64,000 nucleotides of DNA from Fasciolopsis buskii (lineage: Eukaryota > Platyhelminthes > Trematoda > Plagiorchiida > Fasciolidae), in the NCBI GenBank assembly GCA_008360955.1, contig LUCM01003976.1, positions 1 to 64,000 of the forward strand. Reading direction: 5' to 3'. Shown one piece after another: positions 1 to 14,800 of the stretch. The position numbers and the translations under genes are program-made. The stretch's first letter is position 1. Each line of letters begins with the position of its first letter. The notes below the pieces were generated by a model, which worked only from the letters and a program-made list of their open reading frames with translations, made no database searches and was not told the DNA's origin.

Positions 1-639
1 ACCTGCAATAAGATGGGCTAATCACGAGTTTTTGGGCTGACTATGAGTCGCGCACTGCGAGTCAGTCTATGTTTAAACGCATCAAAATTGCGCATCTCAT
101 ATATTGACTCATGCAGGATTTTGGAAATCATTGTAATAGGTTTCTCAGAAAGTTGGCTGAAATCCTTTTGGCGGTTGTCAAATTCCGTGCTACGTATCGG
201 ACACAGGTTTTTCCACAGACATTGTTTTTTTGGGTATATAACGAAATGCGGATCGCTTTGAATTATTTAATCGGCACTTTGAATAATCGTTTTGCAGATG
301 ATGCCTAGTTTCTGGTAGCCTTGTGTGTGCAAATTTCTCACACGATAATAAATGCTGATCAAGGTGAACAAACGGCAACCCCGTTGGTTAAGTGATGCAC
401 ACCCGGCTAATGATTGATAGCCCTCGAATCAGAATTTTAAAGTCTTCTTAAGTAAACCTGGAAGAATAACAGATCAGTAAACAGAGTTTGGGAAAACACA
501 CATGTAAACAAGCCAGCTGATGGTGCATTGTTTTGCTTTGCAGTTTCAGGACTTTATGGTTGCAACTGACGATCATAGCAGATTCCTTGTACAGGTGGAA
601 ACGTGAGAGTTCAACTTCAGATTTTTATCGGTAGCAACT
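1..639. other. Unassigned, nothing recognised
   Basis: Only short open frames without recognisable motifs on either strand. Possibly the 3' flank of the LINE that follows. Confidence 0.4.
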
Positions 640-1640
640 CCTAAATTATTTACGGAATCAATCCTGCTAAATGGTTCTAAAATTATGGAAGACATGTTGG
701 AAAGGTAGGCTGACCGAGAGGGAACAGAAATTCGCAACATTTAGTCTTGTTGATATTTAAATCAACTCGTGTAAGAAATCATAGATAGAAAATAAGTTGT
801 TGGAAACACTTTGAAAATCCCCGTTGTTCAAAAGGGCTTGAGTTAGGGCGGATTCATCAGCATACCTAAACGGATGCTGAGGAAGGCTGCTTGATAAGTC
901 GTCGATGTAAGTAGAGAAGAGTCAGATTGAAAGAATCGCGCCCTGCGGCCCTTCAGATTTGTCAATCTACGGTTTTTAAGTTTCTTTGTCCATTCGTGTG
1001 TGTTGGGCTCGGTTAATGAAATAATCAGACAGCCATGCTAATAAAGGTTTGGGACAACCAATTTTTCCAGTGTGTGAAGAAATTGAGATCAAGGGACCGA
1101 GTTGAATGCAGGCGAGTGGTATAGAAACGCGCAGAACAAAGTTTTCATCGGTGCATTTACGGACATAAGTTTGGTTGCAGAGGTGGGAGACAACGTTCAA
1201 AATGGACCTGTTAAATTTATAAGCAAACTAAAAAGGGTTGTCAGGGCGATACGCAGAAGAACGCAAGCGTTTAGGTATAGCAGTCTCCGTCAGTTTAATG
1301 CCAGAAGACGTCAAGGCGATGGGGCGAATGAATTGTGCCAAGGCAACAGAACTGCTGCATTTTAGGGTGGGAATAGTAGTGGTGGGTCTCCAGCGGTCAG
1401 AAATGAAAGACAAAATTGATGATGAGTTAATCAGAGAAGTAAATACATCCGTCAGGGTCACAACACCAAGTCTTCAAAGAGCTGAAGACAGACTCTCAGA
1501 ACCAACTCCGTGTAACCGGGGCTATGATGATAGAAGTTCGCTGCAAGATCCACCGCTTTGGCCGGCACACTAGACAAACAGGTCCAATGCAGCGATTTGC
1601 GGGTGCAACTACGATGGCGAAGCACACCTCCTGTGTTCAA
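640..1640 (-). mobile_element. Degenerate non-LTR LINE, reverse transcriptase remnant
   Basis: Read on the - strand with frameshifts, 1461-1228 contains FIRPIALTSSGIKLTETAI (RT 'RPIaLTS..K..E' block). Next, 1075-985 contains LLAWLSDYFINRAQ ('WI.sYL.nR.Q'). Then 955-760 contains GPQGAILSI, YIDDL and RYADESAL, the GxPQGSxLSP and YADD blocks. The catalytic YADD reads YADE and several stops intervene, so the copy is dead. The block order fits Jockey/CR1-type LINEs. Outer limits are approximate. Confidence 0.7.
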
Positions 1641-4600
1641 CACTCAACGTTTTTCCGAGCTGGCCGGTCTCACAATCTAGCACCATTGTGGTAAATAGCC
1701 CTCTAATCCAAATGTTCACGCGCACCCTTCGGTAATGTTTTTCTCCTGATCCTTCCCAAGGATCTTTTTATCAAAACTTCACAAAACGGACTCACGTGGA
1801 AAATTTTGTTGGTACCTTATGTTGGGTGGTGTTTCGAATTTATGTCCTCTTCCTCCTTATCAATGCTGAAGTGATCATCACTTATGAACATTTAATGTAC
1901 GTTGGAAACTTGCCAACAAAAAGCCCCCTCTGGCAACTGCCTTTCAAGTCAGTGGACCTGACACTGCCTTAATTCTGTCCTGTTCCTCACCGGCTGGTTA
2001 ACAGATTCCTCTTTATTCAACTCAACCTCCTCTATTGAATCCGGCTGAAATATGCAAACTTAAAACTACCTACGGTAAACCTCATGAATCAATTGAACTC
2101 TTGCCACTACACAATTTCTAACTGGTGCCGCCATCAGCACTTTTTACGACCAGCTGCACCCTTACTACTCGGCTTTTATGCTGTGGGTGTCATTTCAATA
2201 TACTTTTCAAAAGACTGTACATTCCTCAATATATTGTCTTTAGATTTCCATGTTCTTCCCCCTCACACACTAGCCACTCGGCCAAATCCAATTAAATTTT
2301 ATCCCAGTCAGTCAGAAATCTTGCTACACTGAGATTTATCCTTGGCGGTGACGGCCCATCCTGCCTGCCGCTCGCATATTTGGGCCTTCGAGATGTGCAA
2401 CAAGGCCAGCGGGAGGGTACTGAGAAGTCCCATATTGATGAGCTGTCCACTTTAAAATATTGGTTTTCTGCAATAATAACGGAGTATTCAGGGAACGAAT
2501 TTTGCCTGTTCTGGCCCTGTTTTCGGTTAATGCTGTGGGTAATATTGGTCGACTTGTGAATTACTAAATGTATCTTCTCGAATTATGAGCCGTTGGTCCT
2601 TCGGAAACAATACAAATTTCGCTCTCATAGCTGTCATGGCTGTTCATGAAGACGCGACTGCTATTTGTCTGGATACTTCTTATAATTTTGTATATTGTTC
2701 GTTAACTCCGCCAAAGTTTTTCACAGTTTCAGTGCAAATTTCGGTTTTCAACTTAAAAATGACTCCTTTTTCTTAATATCGTAATATGAACTCGGAAAAC
2801 GGGCTCCAAGAATATCCATACTCCATCTCCGGTTTCTTTTCCTATTACCGTTTTAAATGTTGCTTCTTAGGCAAACGTCGGAAGCATCAACATGGTTGTG
2901 GGTGATTCCAGCATCCCTTCAAGTAATGGTTATTTGCAGATTTCCAAGTACTTACCGTACGGCTTTCGTCTTGTTGCATGCCGAGGGTAAACAATGCAAG
3001 GTGGTTGGATACCGTATTCAAACCATCCATTTCTTCTACCGAGCACATGAACGTTGTTGCGTTAACAACCATGAATTATCCGCAAAGAAGCGGGCGCGCA
3101 TGATGATACCGATGGAAATGTCACAAAGGTTTTCCAGTATACCAGGAGGTACTTTAACCGGACAGTCACATTACGTGGCATTAGTAGCCTAAGGCCAACG
3201 TTTCGGCTGGTGAATGGCCGTAGCTATTCAGTATGCGTGAAAGGCCTTTTATTCGGACAAAGCGCCGTAAGGGCACTCAAACGGGTGGACGCATCGCAGT
3301 TTGTCTTCCTGTCACAATGGGCGACATTTATCCGATATGTACTCGGCAGTGTTCTTAGCGGACGCTACCGACCAGCCGAACTGCGGCCGGTGTAAACTTT
3401 GTCTCGTCAAGGTAAATGGAAATAGCGAATTTGGGCGGCCAATGTTTTCTGTTCTGTATTCACAGTGGAAGAAGTACTAGATACCGGCGTGTGATATATG
3501 CCATGAAGGGTAAGTTGCCTTCAACGGGCAGTTTGAAAAAGATTGTTGTTGACCGCGGCTTGTCGCGGCTTTACGCAGTTCAGTCTGCATATTCCAAAGC
3601 CAGGGTTTCTTTCTGACGTTTTCATATACTTATGGCCATCCGCCGCCTTAGCGGTAGCCTTCCTGTAGTTGTCGAAGGCAGCGGCAAGCGCATTCATCAA
3701 TGGATGCGCAATTTGTTATTTATGCGCACAAAGGACGAATCCGACAGGTTTAAAGCCGTAATATGCAGCCGCTGTCTAGCGGATTTAACCCATCTTAAAC
3801 GTTCTCGGTTGCCTTAAGAAGACATTGGCACATTACAGCTTCAGCGGGCTCTGTTCTATGATATTAACGACAACTAGGGTCGAGATGGAGAATAGTCATT
3901 TAAATCAAGTCTCTGAATAATATCTAACTTATTTGGTGCTTCCCGTATACTGCGGTTAACCGAGAAATTGGCCGAGGCTAGATGGCGCCGCTGGGTCGAA
4001 GAATTTATCCGTAGATATTTGTAACCAGTAGGTTGAAACATACGCCGGCTTGTCAAGTAAGGTTGGCCAGTTTTCTCGGAGTGCTATGGGGAGGTATCCA
4101 CCAGCAAAGAAGGTAGTTTGCTGCACAAAACGGACTCCCGATTGGACGTGGATTGTCCACTGTTCTCTGGTGCATGCTTGTTGAGGAGCTTTCAGCCGTC
4201 ATGAAAGTGTGTCTTCTGGAACCAACGGCTGCTACTAAGTAGACTCACTTTGCGCATGAACACCCTAATGGATAACAAGCGGGGGGACTTCCAGGGGGCC
4301 ACCCCAGCGTAACTGAGGGACAATCATCTTTAAGTAGAGAGAGTAAGATATTCCTCCATGCCGATGTTTGCCAGGTACTTTGCTATTCTTCACTGAGCGC
4401 ATGTGAAAAAGCAGTTGGGGGAATGTCAGGTGAACCGCAGAGCATGGCTAAGCTGACAGGGAGAGATAATAACCCGATCATATTTTGAAGCACATAAGGA
4501 TAGTAATTCTGTGGTGCACAAGGTTAACGACGCCGAAGTTATCGCGGTATTGGTAGTAAGCCAAAGAGAATTAGGAAGCCGACTGAAATTGTATCCAATA

Positions 4601-6329
4601 CATTGTCATCGGTTTGGGCGTCCGTTGCTCCCAGGGAAAGCGATGACGTTGATATAAATGTCGTCGGTGATCCTTTAGAAGTAGCCAAATTTAGGAAGCA
4701 ACAAAGCATGACTTCTACCGGCTACACGTTGTCCAAGACAAAGAAACGTATACTGGCGGGACCCAAACTTTCGCCAATTAAGCCGGACCCTTTGCACGGC
4801 ACATGGATTTGGATGAAGCAAACAAATGAGGGTGATCTGACTTTTAGCACCGCTGAATTCACCTGCACTGCGCCGGCTACGTGGACCAGGAAGTGTATGT
4901 CTAATTTCACCGCTTGTCGGCCAACGATAGATAACATGCATCTATACATATCATTGCTTCCCAGAAAGCGAACAACGCGCCTAAACTACATTTTTCATTT
5001 GCTTTCCGGATACACCTCAAGAATTGACGATAGAGTAGAAAGAAGGTGGAGGATCAAGAGGGGGATAGGTGCTCACGTAGATCTAAGGAACAATAATAAT
5101 ATTTCGTATATTTCTCGGAAGGTTCGAGAGGCATGTTTGGTTGCATGATCAAATGTTACAGGGGTATTGCAAGTCACGCTGATCAAGCAGATAAACATTT
5201 GGGTACAAGATGAGAAGAAATAGCAAAGCTGTCATATCAAGAGGAACAAGGCGTCCATACGCACCAACGATGAGTATCTCAGGTGCAGACTTCAACTGGG
5301 CGATGGTGGCGGGCGTGGTGTCTGCAGTGTTCGGATTTAACGGACCATGGATCCTGGAGCCAAGAAAATAGTCAAAAGCCTTTTGAAAATGCGGAGGGAC
5401 GAAGAACACTAGCTAACCACTTTTCAATTACGTGAAGAATGGAAGTGTCGTCCGCATTTAGGAGTGGGGATTGATATGATATGCCCCTAATAATGTATAT
5501 TCAATGCTGGTAAGCCAGTGTGAAACAAAACGGGTTTCTTTGCTCCTTTTTTTGCGTTTGTGGGCTTAGCCGATAGGGATTACTGGCGTGCTGATAACCG
5601 CGATTGCCAAGGCGATCATTGGGGTGATTTTCGCGATAGACGATCGCAGCAACATCTGGAACAGGGATCCAAGTGTGGGTGCCTTCGTGGAAATTGGATG
5701 TCAACGTGGTAGAACGTTGGACACGGGTGGGCGGTTCCAGCAGTAAATCTGTGCAATAGACAGGAATTGTCCGCTCAAAGAGCCATAGGCCTTGTGGATC
5801 ACGTTATGTGGCCTCGATATCTAGGCAGAATTGCAACGTTGGTGATTCATGAAGACTAGAAGCAATGTCCACTTCACCGCGGCCGTGGAGCAGATCGCAT
5901 TTATCCGCTTTTGGATAGTTGATCTAAGTCTTGGGTCAGCTTGTTTTCACGGTGTGTTGAGACGTGTGAGGATGGGGCCAGAAACTGGATGGTAGACTGT
6001 TGGCGAGATACGAGTGCAAACGGACATAATTGGAATGGAAAAATGGAGAGATGGCAATCTGGAGGTATTCCAGCTGAGGGTTACGGTGCGTGCAAATCTA
6101 AGGATGAGTAATGATAAATGTTGTGTATAGTGAGGCATCAAGTGATGTTGAATTTCTCGCTTAGAATGGTCTAATTGTCAAAATCATGCATAAGAAAGGG
6201 TTTAGATTGGGACAATAAGTATTAGTTTGAGAGTAATTCAGAATGTGATGTGAGCATGTCTTTTTATACACCTTGCTACATGCACACCAAACGAGACAGA
6301 AAGTTCGGTGGAAAATTGAGCTGACTCGT
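1641..6329. other. Unassigned intergenic stretch
   Basis: The longest open frame is 4603-5148 (+, 181 codons), with no recognisable domain, no splice-supported neighbours and no homologue I can name, so it is not called a gene. Frames at 2857-3192 and 3210-3817 are similar. Probably old repeat remains. Confidence 0.4.
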
Positions 6330-9010
6330 ACCGTTGACGGAGTATTTCTGCCCATACCTACAATGTTATGTACTTGTGCAAACTACAGGGAATAAAACAT
6401 GGCTAGATCTTTTCGTTTTTAAAAGCGACGGAGGCAGGAGGAGTCATCCTTATGTGTTGGGGCAGTTTATTCCACAGGGAGGAATATTTGATGATGAAGT
6501 TTTTCCCAAGTGGTCTCCTTGACATGGGAACTGACACTAAGAACTCAGCTCGCCGCAAGCCATAGGGAAAATTATTTCGCTCTTCGGGTGCAGAGATGCA
6601 CACATTTTTACCAATAATCCTGTGAAAAAGGAGAGAGATTGATGTGAACTGGACGCAGCCGCAAGGGATCGAGGTGTAGTTTTATGCAACGTTCCATGTG
6701 GTTTAGCAAGGAAGAGTGGCCCAAAAGTCGTTTGGTAAATGTTCGTTGAACATTCTCAATCTTGAGTCTGTCACTCCGCCGCATGTTGAAACACGCGATG
6801 GAACGGTAATCCAGGATAGGTCTTACGTGCGTTTTACTTATTAATAACTTGCTTTCCTGGTTGCTAAGTTTGCTGTGCACCAACCCAATTAGTCTCCTAG
6901 CTTTTGCAACTTGTATCCGGGTGTGTTATGAGATGTTGAATGTACTGGAGTAATGCAAACCTAGGTCTCCAGCAGTGTGAGGGGAAGTAATGACGTCTTG
7001 GTTATTCTCAAAGGTTCCTGTAGGAAGGTGGCATTTGTATACGAGTAGGCTGCTTTTTTGGGTCGAGCATTTCATCGACCAAGCTGCGCACCATGAATCG
7101 AGCGATAGTATATCATTTTTTACATTATCTATGATAGTGTTTATGTCACGAGGGGGAAGCGTGTATACAATTTTTATATCGTCTGCAAACAGAAAAGAAA
7201 TACCAAGCCTAACGATGTGAAAAATATCGTTGATGTACAGCAGCAATAATAGTGGACCTGGCACGCTCCCTTTAATAACCCCACTAACAATCGGACGAGG
7301 ATTGGATAGGGTTTCATTTACATTCACTGCCTGCATTCTAGAGGCCAACTAAGAGGAGAACCAAACCAGAAAGTGGGGGTTATACCCTAGCTCTTGACTT
7401 CCATGAGAAGATTGCGATGGGGTACGCGATCAAAAGCATTTGCCATATCTAAGTAAATCAAAATCAACGACTTTCCGTCGTTGGCAGCCTTCGTCACTAG
7501 GTTTAGGAAATCAGCCATGCAGGTAGAACATGATTTACTTTGAAGGAAACCATGTTGGCCGGAGTTAATGAGGTCATTATCTAATAAGTAAGTTGATAAC
7601 TTACTTTTTATTATTCTTTCCATATGCGAGAGGCGATTGGGGTGTGATTGATGGGTCTGTAATTAGATGACTCCCGCTTTGAACTGCTTTTGTGAATTGG
7701 GACAATGACAGAAGTTTTCCATTGTTGGGGGAATGTGCCCTAATTTAAGGAAAGATTATATAGATTGACAAAAATTATAGGGATGTCTACACCCCAAATT
7801 TGAAGAGGGCTGTCGGAATGTCGTCCGGTCCGACGCGGAAAGACCGTCTCGCCTTTGACAGTAGTGGTTAAATATCACTTGGGGAGGTAGGCAGCAGAGA
7901 CTGGCGGAATGTCCGTTGTGATGGTGTTGTCCTCAGTTGTCATAGAAGTGGCGAAATAATCACTGAACACCTCTGAAATCATTAGAGGGTCATTTGTGCA
8001 AGTGCCCCTGAATATGACTGACGTGATGTGCGCACTAGGTAGGGAGTTGTTATTTCTCAGTAGTTTGCCAGTGCTGCAGCCTTGTTGGCAGAGTGCAACA
8101 CTTAAGTTTCTTCTTCTTTTGAAGAGAATCGAGAACCTTCTTGATCTCCCTAAACGGACAGTTCATTTGCACTATCAGAGCAAATTCTTTTGTTCTTTTG
8201 AATCTTGTCTGGATTAAAAAATACTTTTTATGGAGACGGTCCAGCGAGCTCAACCTTTTGGGGATCGTGCCACACTGGTTTGGAGTGATTAGATCAAGGC
8301 ATACACTTAGAGTTGCGTAAAATTGGTTGGTTGAAGATCCACCGATAGAAAGAAAATATCCCAATTTTGACTACGAATTATGGAGGGAAGGCGGCTCCAT
8401 GAGGCTCTGTGGTATGGTTTAGTGGAGGCTGAGGAGGAGATAACGGGCGTCGAAACTGCGAACTTGCAAACGATTTGAGAATGGTCACATCCGAGTAATT
8501 TGTTGTCTGTGGATGTGCGCACCTGTGTTACGTCAGTTTTGAACATATGATCTAGAATACTGTCGGCCCTTGTGGGTAGTGAAACATGCTGTGTTCGCCC
8601 ACTCAGTCGTACAATGGAAACAAACGCAGAAAGGTATTTTGGGGAGGAGAGAGATGACCAACAAATCCTTGGGGCGTTGAAGTCCCCCACTACTAGCTCA
8701 GGGCCTGGAAGGTCGGCGGCCGCGTTAAGCGCGTCAGTTAGTGGTAAAACTCCAACTGGTGCGTACTAGGGGGACGGTAGATTCAACTGAGCAGTAAGTC
8801 CCAATGCCCGATAGCCACAGTCAGTCAGATGGAATCTTTCAGTTTAATAATGGTAAGATGCTTGTACCATGAGGCTGAAAGGGTGACTCTTGTGTATATA
8901 ATTGCCGCTGGAGAAACGGGATGGCCGTGAAAGCAAATTCGGCCATCGAAGTCTGAGTACCAGCACCGATTGCCAAGGTCGGTTATTTCACTGGACGCAT
9001 TACTGTGTGC
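6330..9010 (-). mobile_element. CR1/Jockey-like LINE, endonuclease plus reverse transcriptase, frameshifted
   Basis: On the - strand, in order: an AP-endonuclease-like part with VVGDFNAPRICW (about 8700-8660) and DSILDHMF (about 8550). Then a linker with NELI/lysine-rich segments. Then the RT in pieces at 7623-7387 (NSGQHGFLQSKSC, IYLDMANAFDRVPH) and 7348-6926 (GSVPGPLLLLLYINDIF, FLFADDIKIV). Finally a C-terminal domain at 6883-6608 (YRSIACFNMRRSDRLKIENV) and 6603-6403 (SLWNKLPQHIRM). The FADD catalytic site is intact but the reading frame is split into at least five parts by stops and frameshifts. It is nearly full length for ORF2; the 5' end is not resolved. Confidence 0.85.
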
Positions 9011-12000
9011 ATTAGGTCATTGGTGCGCACGCATAACAACGGTGGGAATTTCGTTTCCTCTTTCGGTATCTCAGTCTCGTCAACCAGTAATCCGTACATC
9101 TAGTGGAAATTGGGCGTGAAAATCTAAGAAGTTTTGGTTCGCATATGCATACAGATAAGTGCAGTTAGACATACGCATACAGCTGTGAATAGGTGCGTGT
9201 AGTTTCCCGTTCATATGAAACGCATACGTCGTCTTGCCAATATTTAAAGCTTACGCGCATAGGTGTATGCAACGAAGTATACGTATTCAAAGATGCTCGC
9301 ATTTTCCATGTACGCATCCGAGAACATGGTAAACGAGGTTTATATGCTGCTTACAACTACATCTTTATATTCTGACCTACAATTGCCCGAGTGTTAGCGA
9401 ATATGCATATATAAATGCGCAAAGTAAAGGATAATTTTTCCATTTAGCTGCTTATGTAGATAAATAAAGATTTATAATGGCAAAGCGCATTAATGGGATT
9501 ATCATTCAAGCACAGAAATAGCAAACCGCTTTCATAATGGCAGCTAATAATAATTTTCACAGCTTTGGCAAGCAAGACGTCTTTTTCATTTTTCCTAACA
9601 AAACGGCAAAAATTAAGTACGCCTATCATCAGTCCTTTATACTTTTCACTTTTTCACATGCTTAGCTGTAGGCATTTAACGGCAAGCGCAACCTGTTATC
9701 GTGCGGCGGGGATTTTTGGGCATAACGGGCTACCTTGGGTGGATAGATAGCATTAGGGGACTGAATGACATCAAACATGTGCTTTGCGGCTGCGTGGGCA
9801 CTTCTAAGTACTTTGAAGTCCCCGTCGAAATCCAATCTCCCGTATAACTATTCGTTAAGGTTTGTGCTCTTATCATCCGAATATATTCAGAAATGCTTAT
9901 TGTTCGTTATTTTATAGGCTCTTCACCGCTTGCACGTGAACGCTTTTTATTTTCTTTTCCCCTTTCTTTTTGCTGTTGTAGCCTGTCGTGAACATAAACA
10001 CTGCATGTACCTTGACGCTTGGAGGAAATAGACATTGCGAACATTTTTTTGTTAATACTTCGAAGTGTGTTGGCGTTTCTTGGGGAGCTGCGGTGTAAAA
10101 ATGGATGGTAGTTGTCCAACTCAACAGTTTATATTTTGTTTTGATGTAGGGAGGGGTACACATTAGGACTGCATGGGGTATTTTGACTGAAAGAGAATTC
10201 AGGATTGCACCATCATTATGAACTATCGCTTCACTGGAAGATAGTACTAATTCAAATTGCAGCGGAGTCTTGTCATCGCGGATTCTGATGGGTTTGGACT
10301 TTATACAACTAGCCACCAGTTTTTATCTGCTACTTAAGCCTTGGGCGACATTATTGTGGGGGAGCCGAAACAGAAGTGATCAAGATTATCGTTGGATTCA
10401 CTTCCCAAGTTTGCTTTAGTGGCACGGTTAATGCAACTTGCCCAATGCCCCAAAAATCGTAAACTTCATCGACAGTAGCTTCGTAATCTCAGGAACGCCG
10501 ATTGCTACTGCATTGGTTACGCAGTTACTTGGTCTCATTTTCTTGTAAATACAGAAACAAGCAAAGTGCCTGTGGTTTTCAACCTTTTCAGACCCCCGAA
10601 CCACCGTGGAAACCATTGAATGGGTCGGACATTTCACCGTGGAGACTATGCTATCTGTGGATGTCACCTGATCCATGAGGTTCGACTATTCAATTCCTTT
10701 CTTGGTTGCTGTCTCGCTAGCTGCTTATGGCAAACCCTTGGCGCTTAGCTGTTTTCTTCGTTCATACTGCTTTGACGTCTTTACCATTGGTTATTGGGTT
10801 ACCGACGGTTGACCCTTCTAATTGGTTTTTCTTGCCAATATATGCCAAGTAATCTTAAAGCGTTTGGAATTGGTTTCCATCCTATGTGGCCAGTAACGGT
10901 CGCATTCAGTTAAATGGACTGTCAGAATTATAGTAGCGGAACAGCTCAGATTTTCGGGGTGCCTATCAGGTTTTGATTTGATGAGGTACAACTTACTTGG
11001 AGGTAATGTAAAGAAATGTACCGATCTTGTAACTTTTCGGCCTCGACGGCTTGGGTTCAGAAGATCTGTTCGCAACAGGAGATTCGTACAAAAATTATAG
11101 CGAAAAGGCCAAAACTGACGGTATAACATAAAAACGTTCGGTGACTGGATATGCTTTGGAGTATCTAGCAAAGTTGCGCAGCCAGTTAGTTTGTTCCGTA
11201 GCATTTAAAAGAATTACGCTGCAAAGAGGAGGACTGTCGCTAAATCCAAATTCATTTTTACTTGATCCTAGGCCTAAAAATTCATGGAAGAGAATGTTTC
11301 GGGTTCCTGGCAGCGCGGCTTATTCCTCAAAAAGAATGCGAAATATACTTTGCCCTAACTTATTGAACTGGAAGGAATTAGCTTCAGAAGTGCACTTTTC
11401 AGATAACGCTTACAAGAAACCACAATGACTGACGATACGTGTGTTGCTAGCAGCAGCCGGGTTGATCCTAGTCGTTCAGAAGTTTCATTTGTGTAGTCTT
11501 CTACATATTACCGAGGACTTTATTTCACACAGTACCAAAGATGTGCTGAGATTTTTAGACTTATGTTCATCTCCACTTTCTGGCCTGGAAACGTAAAATT
11601 TTGGCCAAATAAAAGCTTTCAATATGGGGTAACTTTATAGTAAAATTGTTCTTATTATCCTTGAGAGGTAGGTTTAAGTGTGGGCTCCGCAAGCCATGGT
11701 TTGATTGAATAACTCTTGCACCAGTTAGCCTGAGAAACTTGGAGAATCTCTGGTTTGTGGGAATTCAGCGGTCAGGATCGGCGTTGGCCAGCCGATTAGA
11801 AACCGTTCAGTGATTGTCTTCTACAGAATCCGGTTACTCTCCGCCAGCTGAAGGACAAGCATTCAGAAAGCGACGGAGCGAGCATGAATATCTCGAGACC
11901 TGGCGCTTAGGTGAGTTAAACTTGGAGGCAATGATGCGTTGCTTGAATAACGTAGTCGCCAAACCGGACACCTCTATCGCTAAAAAGCAATGACCAATCC

Positions 12001-13229
12001 TCATTGCGTGCGTCGTGTCTGAACACTGAACAATAGGGGCTGCTCTAGCCAGGAGGGCTGGGTGCGAATTCCACAGGCTTCCTCCTGGACTACCACCACG
12101 GTGGCCTGCCTTTACGACGACGGGATCTTGTTTGGAGATGAGACAAAAACCCAGTTTTTCGTTGCGACAGTGCCTCGCTAGTTTGAATCGATTTTAGCTG
12201 ATCAGATAATAAGTAACTGCTTTTGAAGACTTAATCAGCACCAAAAACATGTCCTTCAGCGTGACAGCCAAAAACCAATGCAAGTAAACTGAGTGTCTAC
12301 GATCGGCCGACTTGAGCGATGAAACAAAATGGACTGTAACAAAACGAGCCGCCCTGGGTAAGGTGACCCTAGACAGAAATAAAATTCAGCAAAGTGCACT
12401 TAACTAAACAGCACAGGGGCGAAAGATAACTAAATGAATCGCACAGAAAACTAGTGTCATTAAGGGCAATGCAGAGGGATTTGTCTGGAACTGGACAAGG
12501 ACCGAAAAGAGGAAGGGGACAAGGAATTTTCGGTCCATCTGGGCTTTCCCCGCTGATTAGGGTGGGTTGACATGAGCAAGTTTGGCTGCCTAGCCAATAG
12601 AGTGGGACCTTGACACCGTCAACACTGAATTGGATCTTTTCCAAGTAGCTAAAAACTAACGACAAACTAGGAGCATTGGCAACCTTCTGCCCTGGGGGAT
12701 CTCGGAGTAATAATAATTAAATTATTGCACAGCAAAATACTGACCCGACCACAATAAACCCCTCGCTGGAATCTCATAAGGGCTGAATTTCTAGGTATGA
12801 GAGGCCTCCTCATTCACATTCCATGCGTCGATCATCTTTAGGCAAGAATGAATGGACTTCTAACTAACGCAATGTACCTTCTCGTGCCCGGGTTACCTAC
12901 AGAAAACGTTAAATCTTAGGCAAAAATCGCAGTTATGCACTAAAATACCTCAAGGAAAATCGAACTCCTTGAGACTGCTATCGTTTTTCATGCGGCCCTT
13001 AGGAGCATGCTGATTATAGTCCCATGCGGCCCTCAGCGTAAGTATCATATTGCAGGCTCTCAAGGGAAACTCATAAAACGGGTTTAGTTTAATCCCATCA
13101 GCTTCTGCAGATCTCACCCGGACGTTCACTACTAAGCCGGGGTTAGCGGATAAACATGGGCCGGAGCAACAGTTAAGCGGCCGATGTACTGACAGTCTAT
13201 TAATTTTCGGTATTCTCTCTTTCCGGAAC
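9011..13229. other. Unassigned intergenic stretch
   Basis: 9120-9360 has recurring CATACG/GCATA-type words. The - frames at 9912-10316 (134 codons) and 10818-11204 (128 codons) lack motifs. No gene or RT block seen. Confidence 0.4.
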
Positions 13230-14800
13230 GAAGATGTCAAGAGCCAAAGGCGCACAAGCATTTGGGGTAGATGTTTTGTTGCAGAGTGGGTTAATTAGCT
13301 TCTCGGCCGCACACGCAGAACGTAAGCGAAGTGCAATGAAAGCACGGACATCACCAGGCCTTGACGAGATCTCGCCTATACTGTTACAACAGTGCACAGA
13401 CCAGCTAGCCCATCCGCTACGTGAATCACTAAGCCATTCTCTGCCAGCGGACCAGATCCTGGAGGCATGGGAGTCCTGTGACTTTCAAGTCTATCAGTCG
13501 GTCCGTACCCGAAAATTATAGCTCAGCTGCGCTACTAGCAAAAGTCCTAAGAGTCATGGGAAGCCTGATTGATGATGGCCTGCGCAACATTCTTCAGGAT
13601 GACCTTTTATGTGACGCGCAGCACGGGTTTAGATGACGCATATCCTTTCAACCAAGCTTCACTGAGTTTATGGACTGGCACGTCGAGGCAATAGACAGAG
13701 GGATTCAACTGGATGTAACCCCAACTGAAGTTTTCAGGGTCTTCGATAGGATGATCCGTCGCTGACAATTGGAAGGGCTACAGGAAATTAGGCTGAGTGA
13801 AAACCTCATCACCTGGGTGTCGCACTCTTTGCGCAATCAAAAATTTCTGGTCGGGTTGAACGGATCTCTTTTCAATAGCTTTGATTTCCCCCATCCGAAT
13901 GCCCCAGGGGTACATATTGGGCCCAAGGGTTTTCAATAATCTCGTGACTAGCCTTGCTTTACAAACAGAATCCAACGCCTACTGTAGGCAGATGACGTAA
14001 AGATCTGCTGGGGGACAGGAAAACACCAGACAGGTATGCTCAGCAGACAAAGCTTGACAGAATAAACTTGTCGCCAATGCCCTCCCATTCAATAGGGGTA
14101 AGTGCAAGGCAATGAACATGGGTGAACATCATGCCAATGGATACACAGTTGAGGGAAATATACTGGGAAGAACTACATAGGAGAGGGAACTGTGATCGAC
14201 CGTCTGGGACGATTTGTCGTGGGTGGCCAACTGTGGCGCGCTAATCCGGAAGTAAGAGCTCAAGCCTAGCCAACACAGTTGCATTCTGAACAGGTTCACT
14301 CCTGATTCCTTTCCGAAGCTATTCTCAACCCTAGCCAGGCCTCGCCTACAGGCAAACATCTGGACCTGTCAGCCAGTCTTGAGGATGGACAAAATTATAA
14401 TTGAGATTTCGAAGTGGAGCCAAAAAGAGCACGTGGCCCCAGGAACCCAGCCTGCCATTCCGCGCTTTGGCCAGATATATTTTAAAGCACAAGCGGCCAA
14501 GAAGGGACCTCATACTCTTTGGAGGTATCCTAAAAACTCAAAGATATCTCAGCAGACACCTTCACAGACTAGCTGCCACATCGGCATTACCTAGTCACTC
14601 AGTGAAGCTTGAGGGACAGCGTCCCAGCAAGAGGGGTAAGGAACAAACCTTCGCCGTCTGAGTACGTCGCTTGCGGAACCCATTGCCGGAAAAGGTCTTG
14701 CAGGTAAGAGGTGAACGACATTCAAAAGACGACTAGACCGGCACGTAGCCTAGAGGTACCCCGACGAGCCATTTAAAATACTATTAGCAGCGTTTGGCTC
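13230..14800 (+). mobile_element. Degenerate LINE reverse transcriptase (Jockey/CR1 type)
   Basis: The + strand shows KARTSPGLDEISPILLQQC (13340-13400, 'sPGpDgI...lLk.c'), QHGFR (about 13620), GIQLDVTPTEVFRVFDR (about 13695-13750), SHSLRNQKFLVGLNGS (about 13820-13870), QADDVKICWG (YADD equivalent, about 13990) and a C-terminal tail with LRNPLPEKV (about 14670). Stops and frameshifts separate every block, so this is an old pseudo-copy. Its remnants do not look like a recent copy of the 6.3-9.0 kb element. Confidence 0.7.

Noticed and set aside
4603..5148. 181-codon open frame
   Set aside because: No domain, no splice context and no recognisable homology; could be chance or old repeat.
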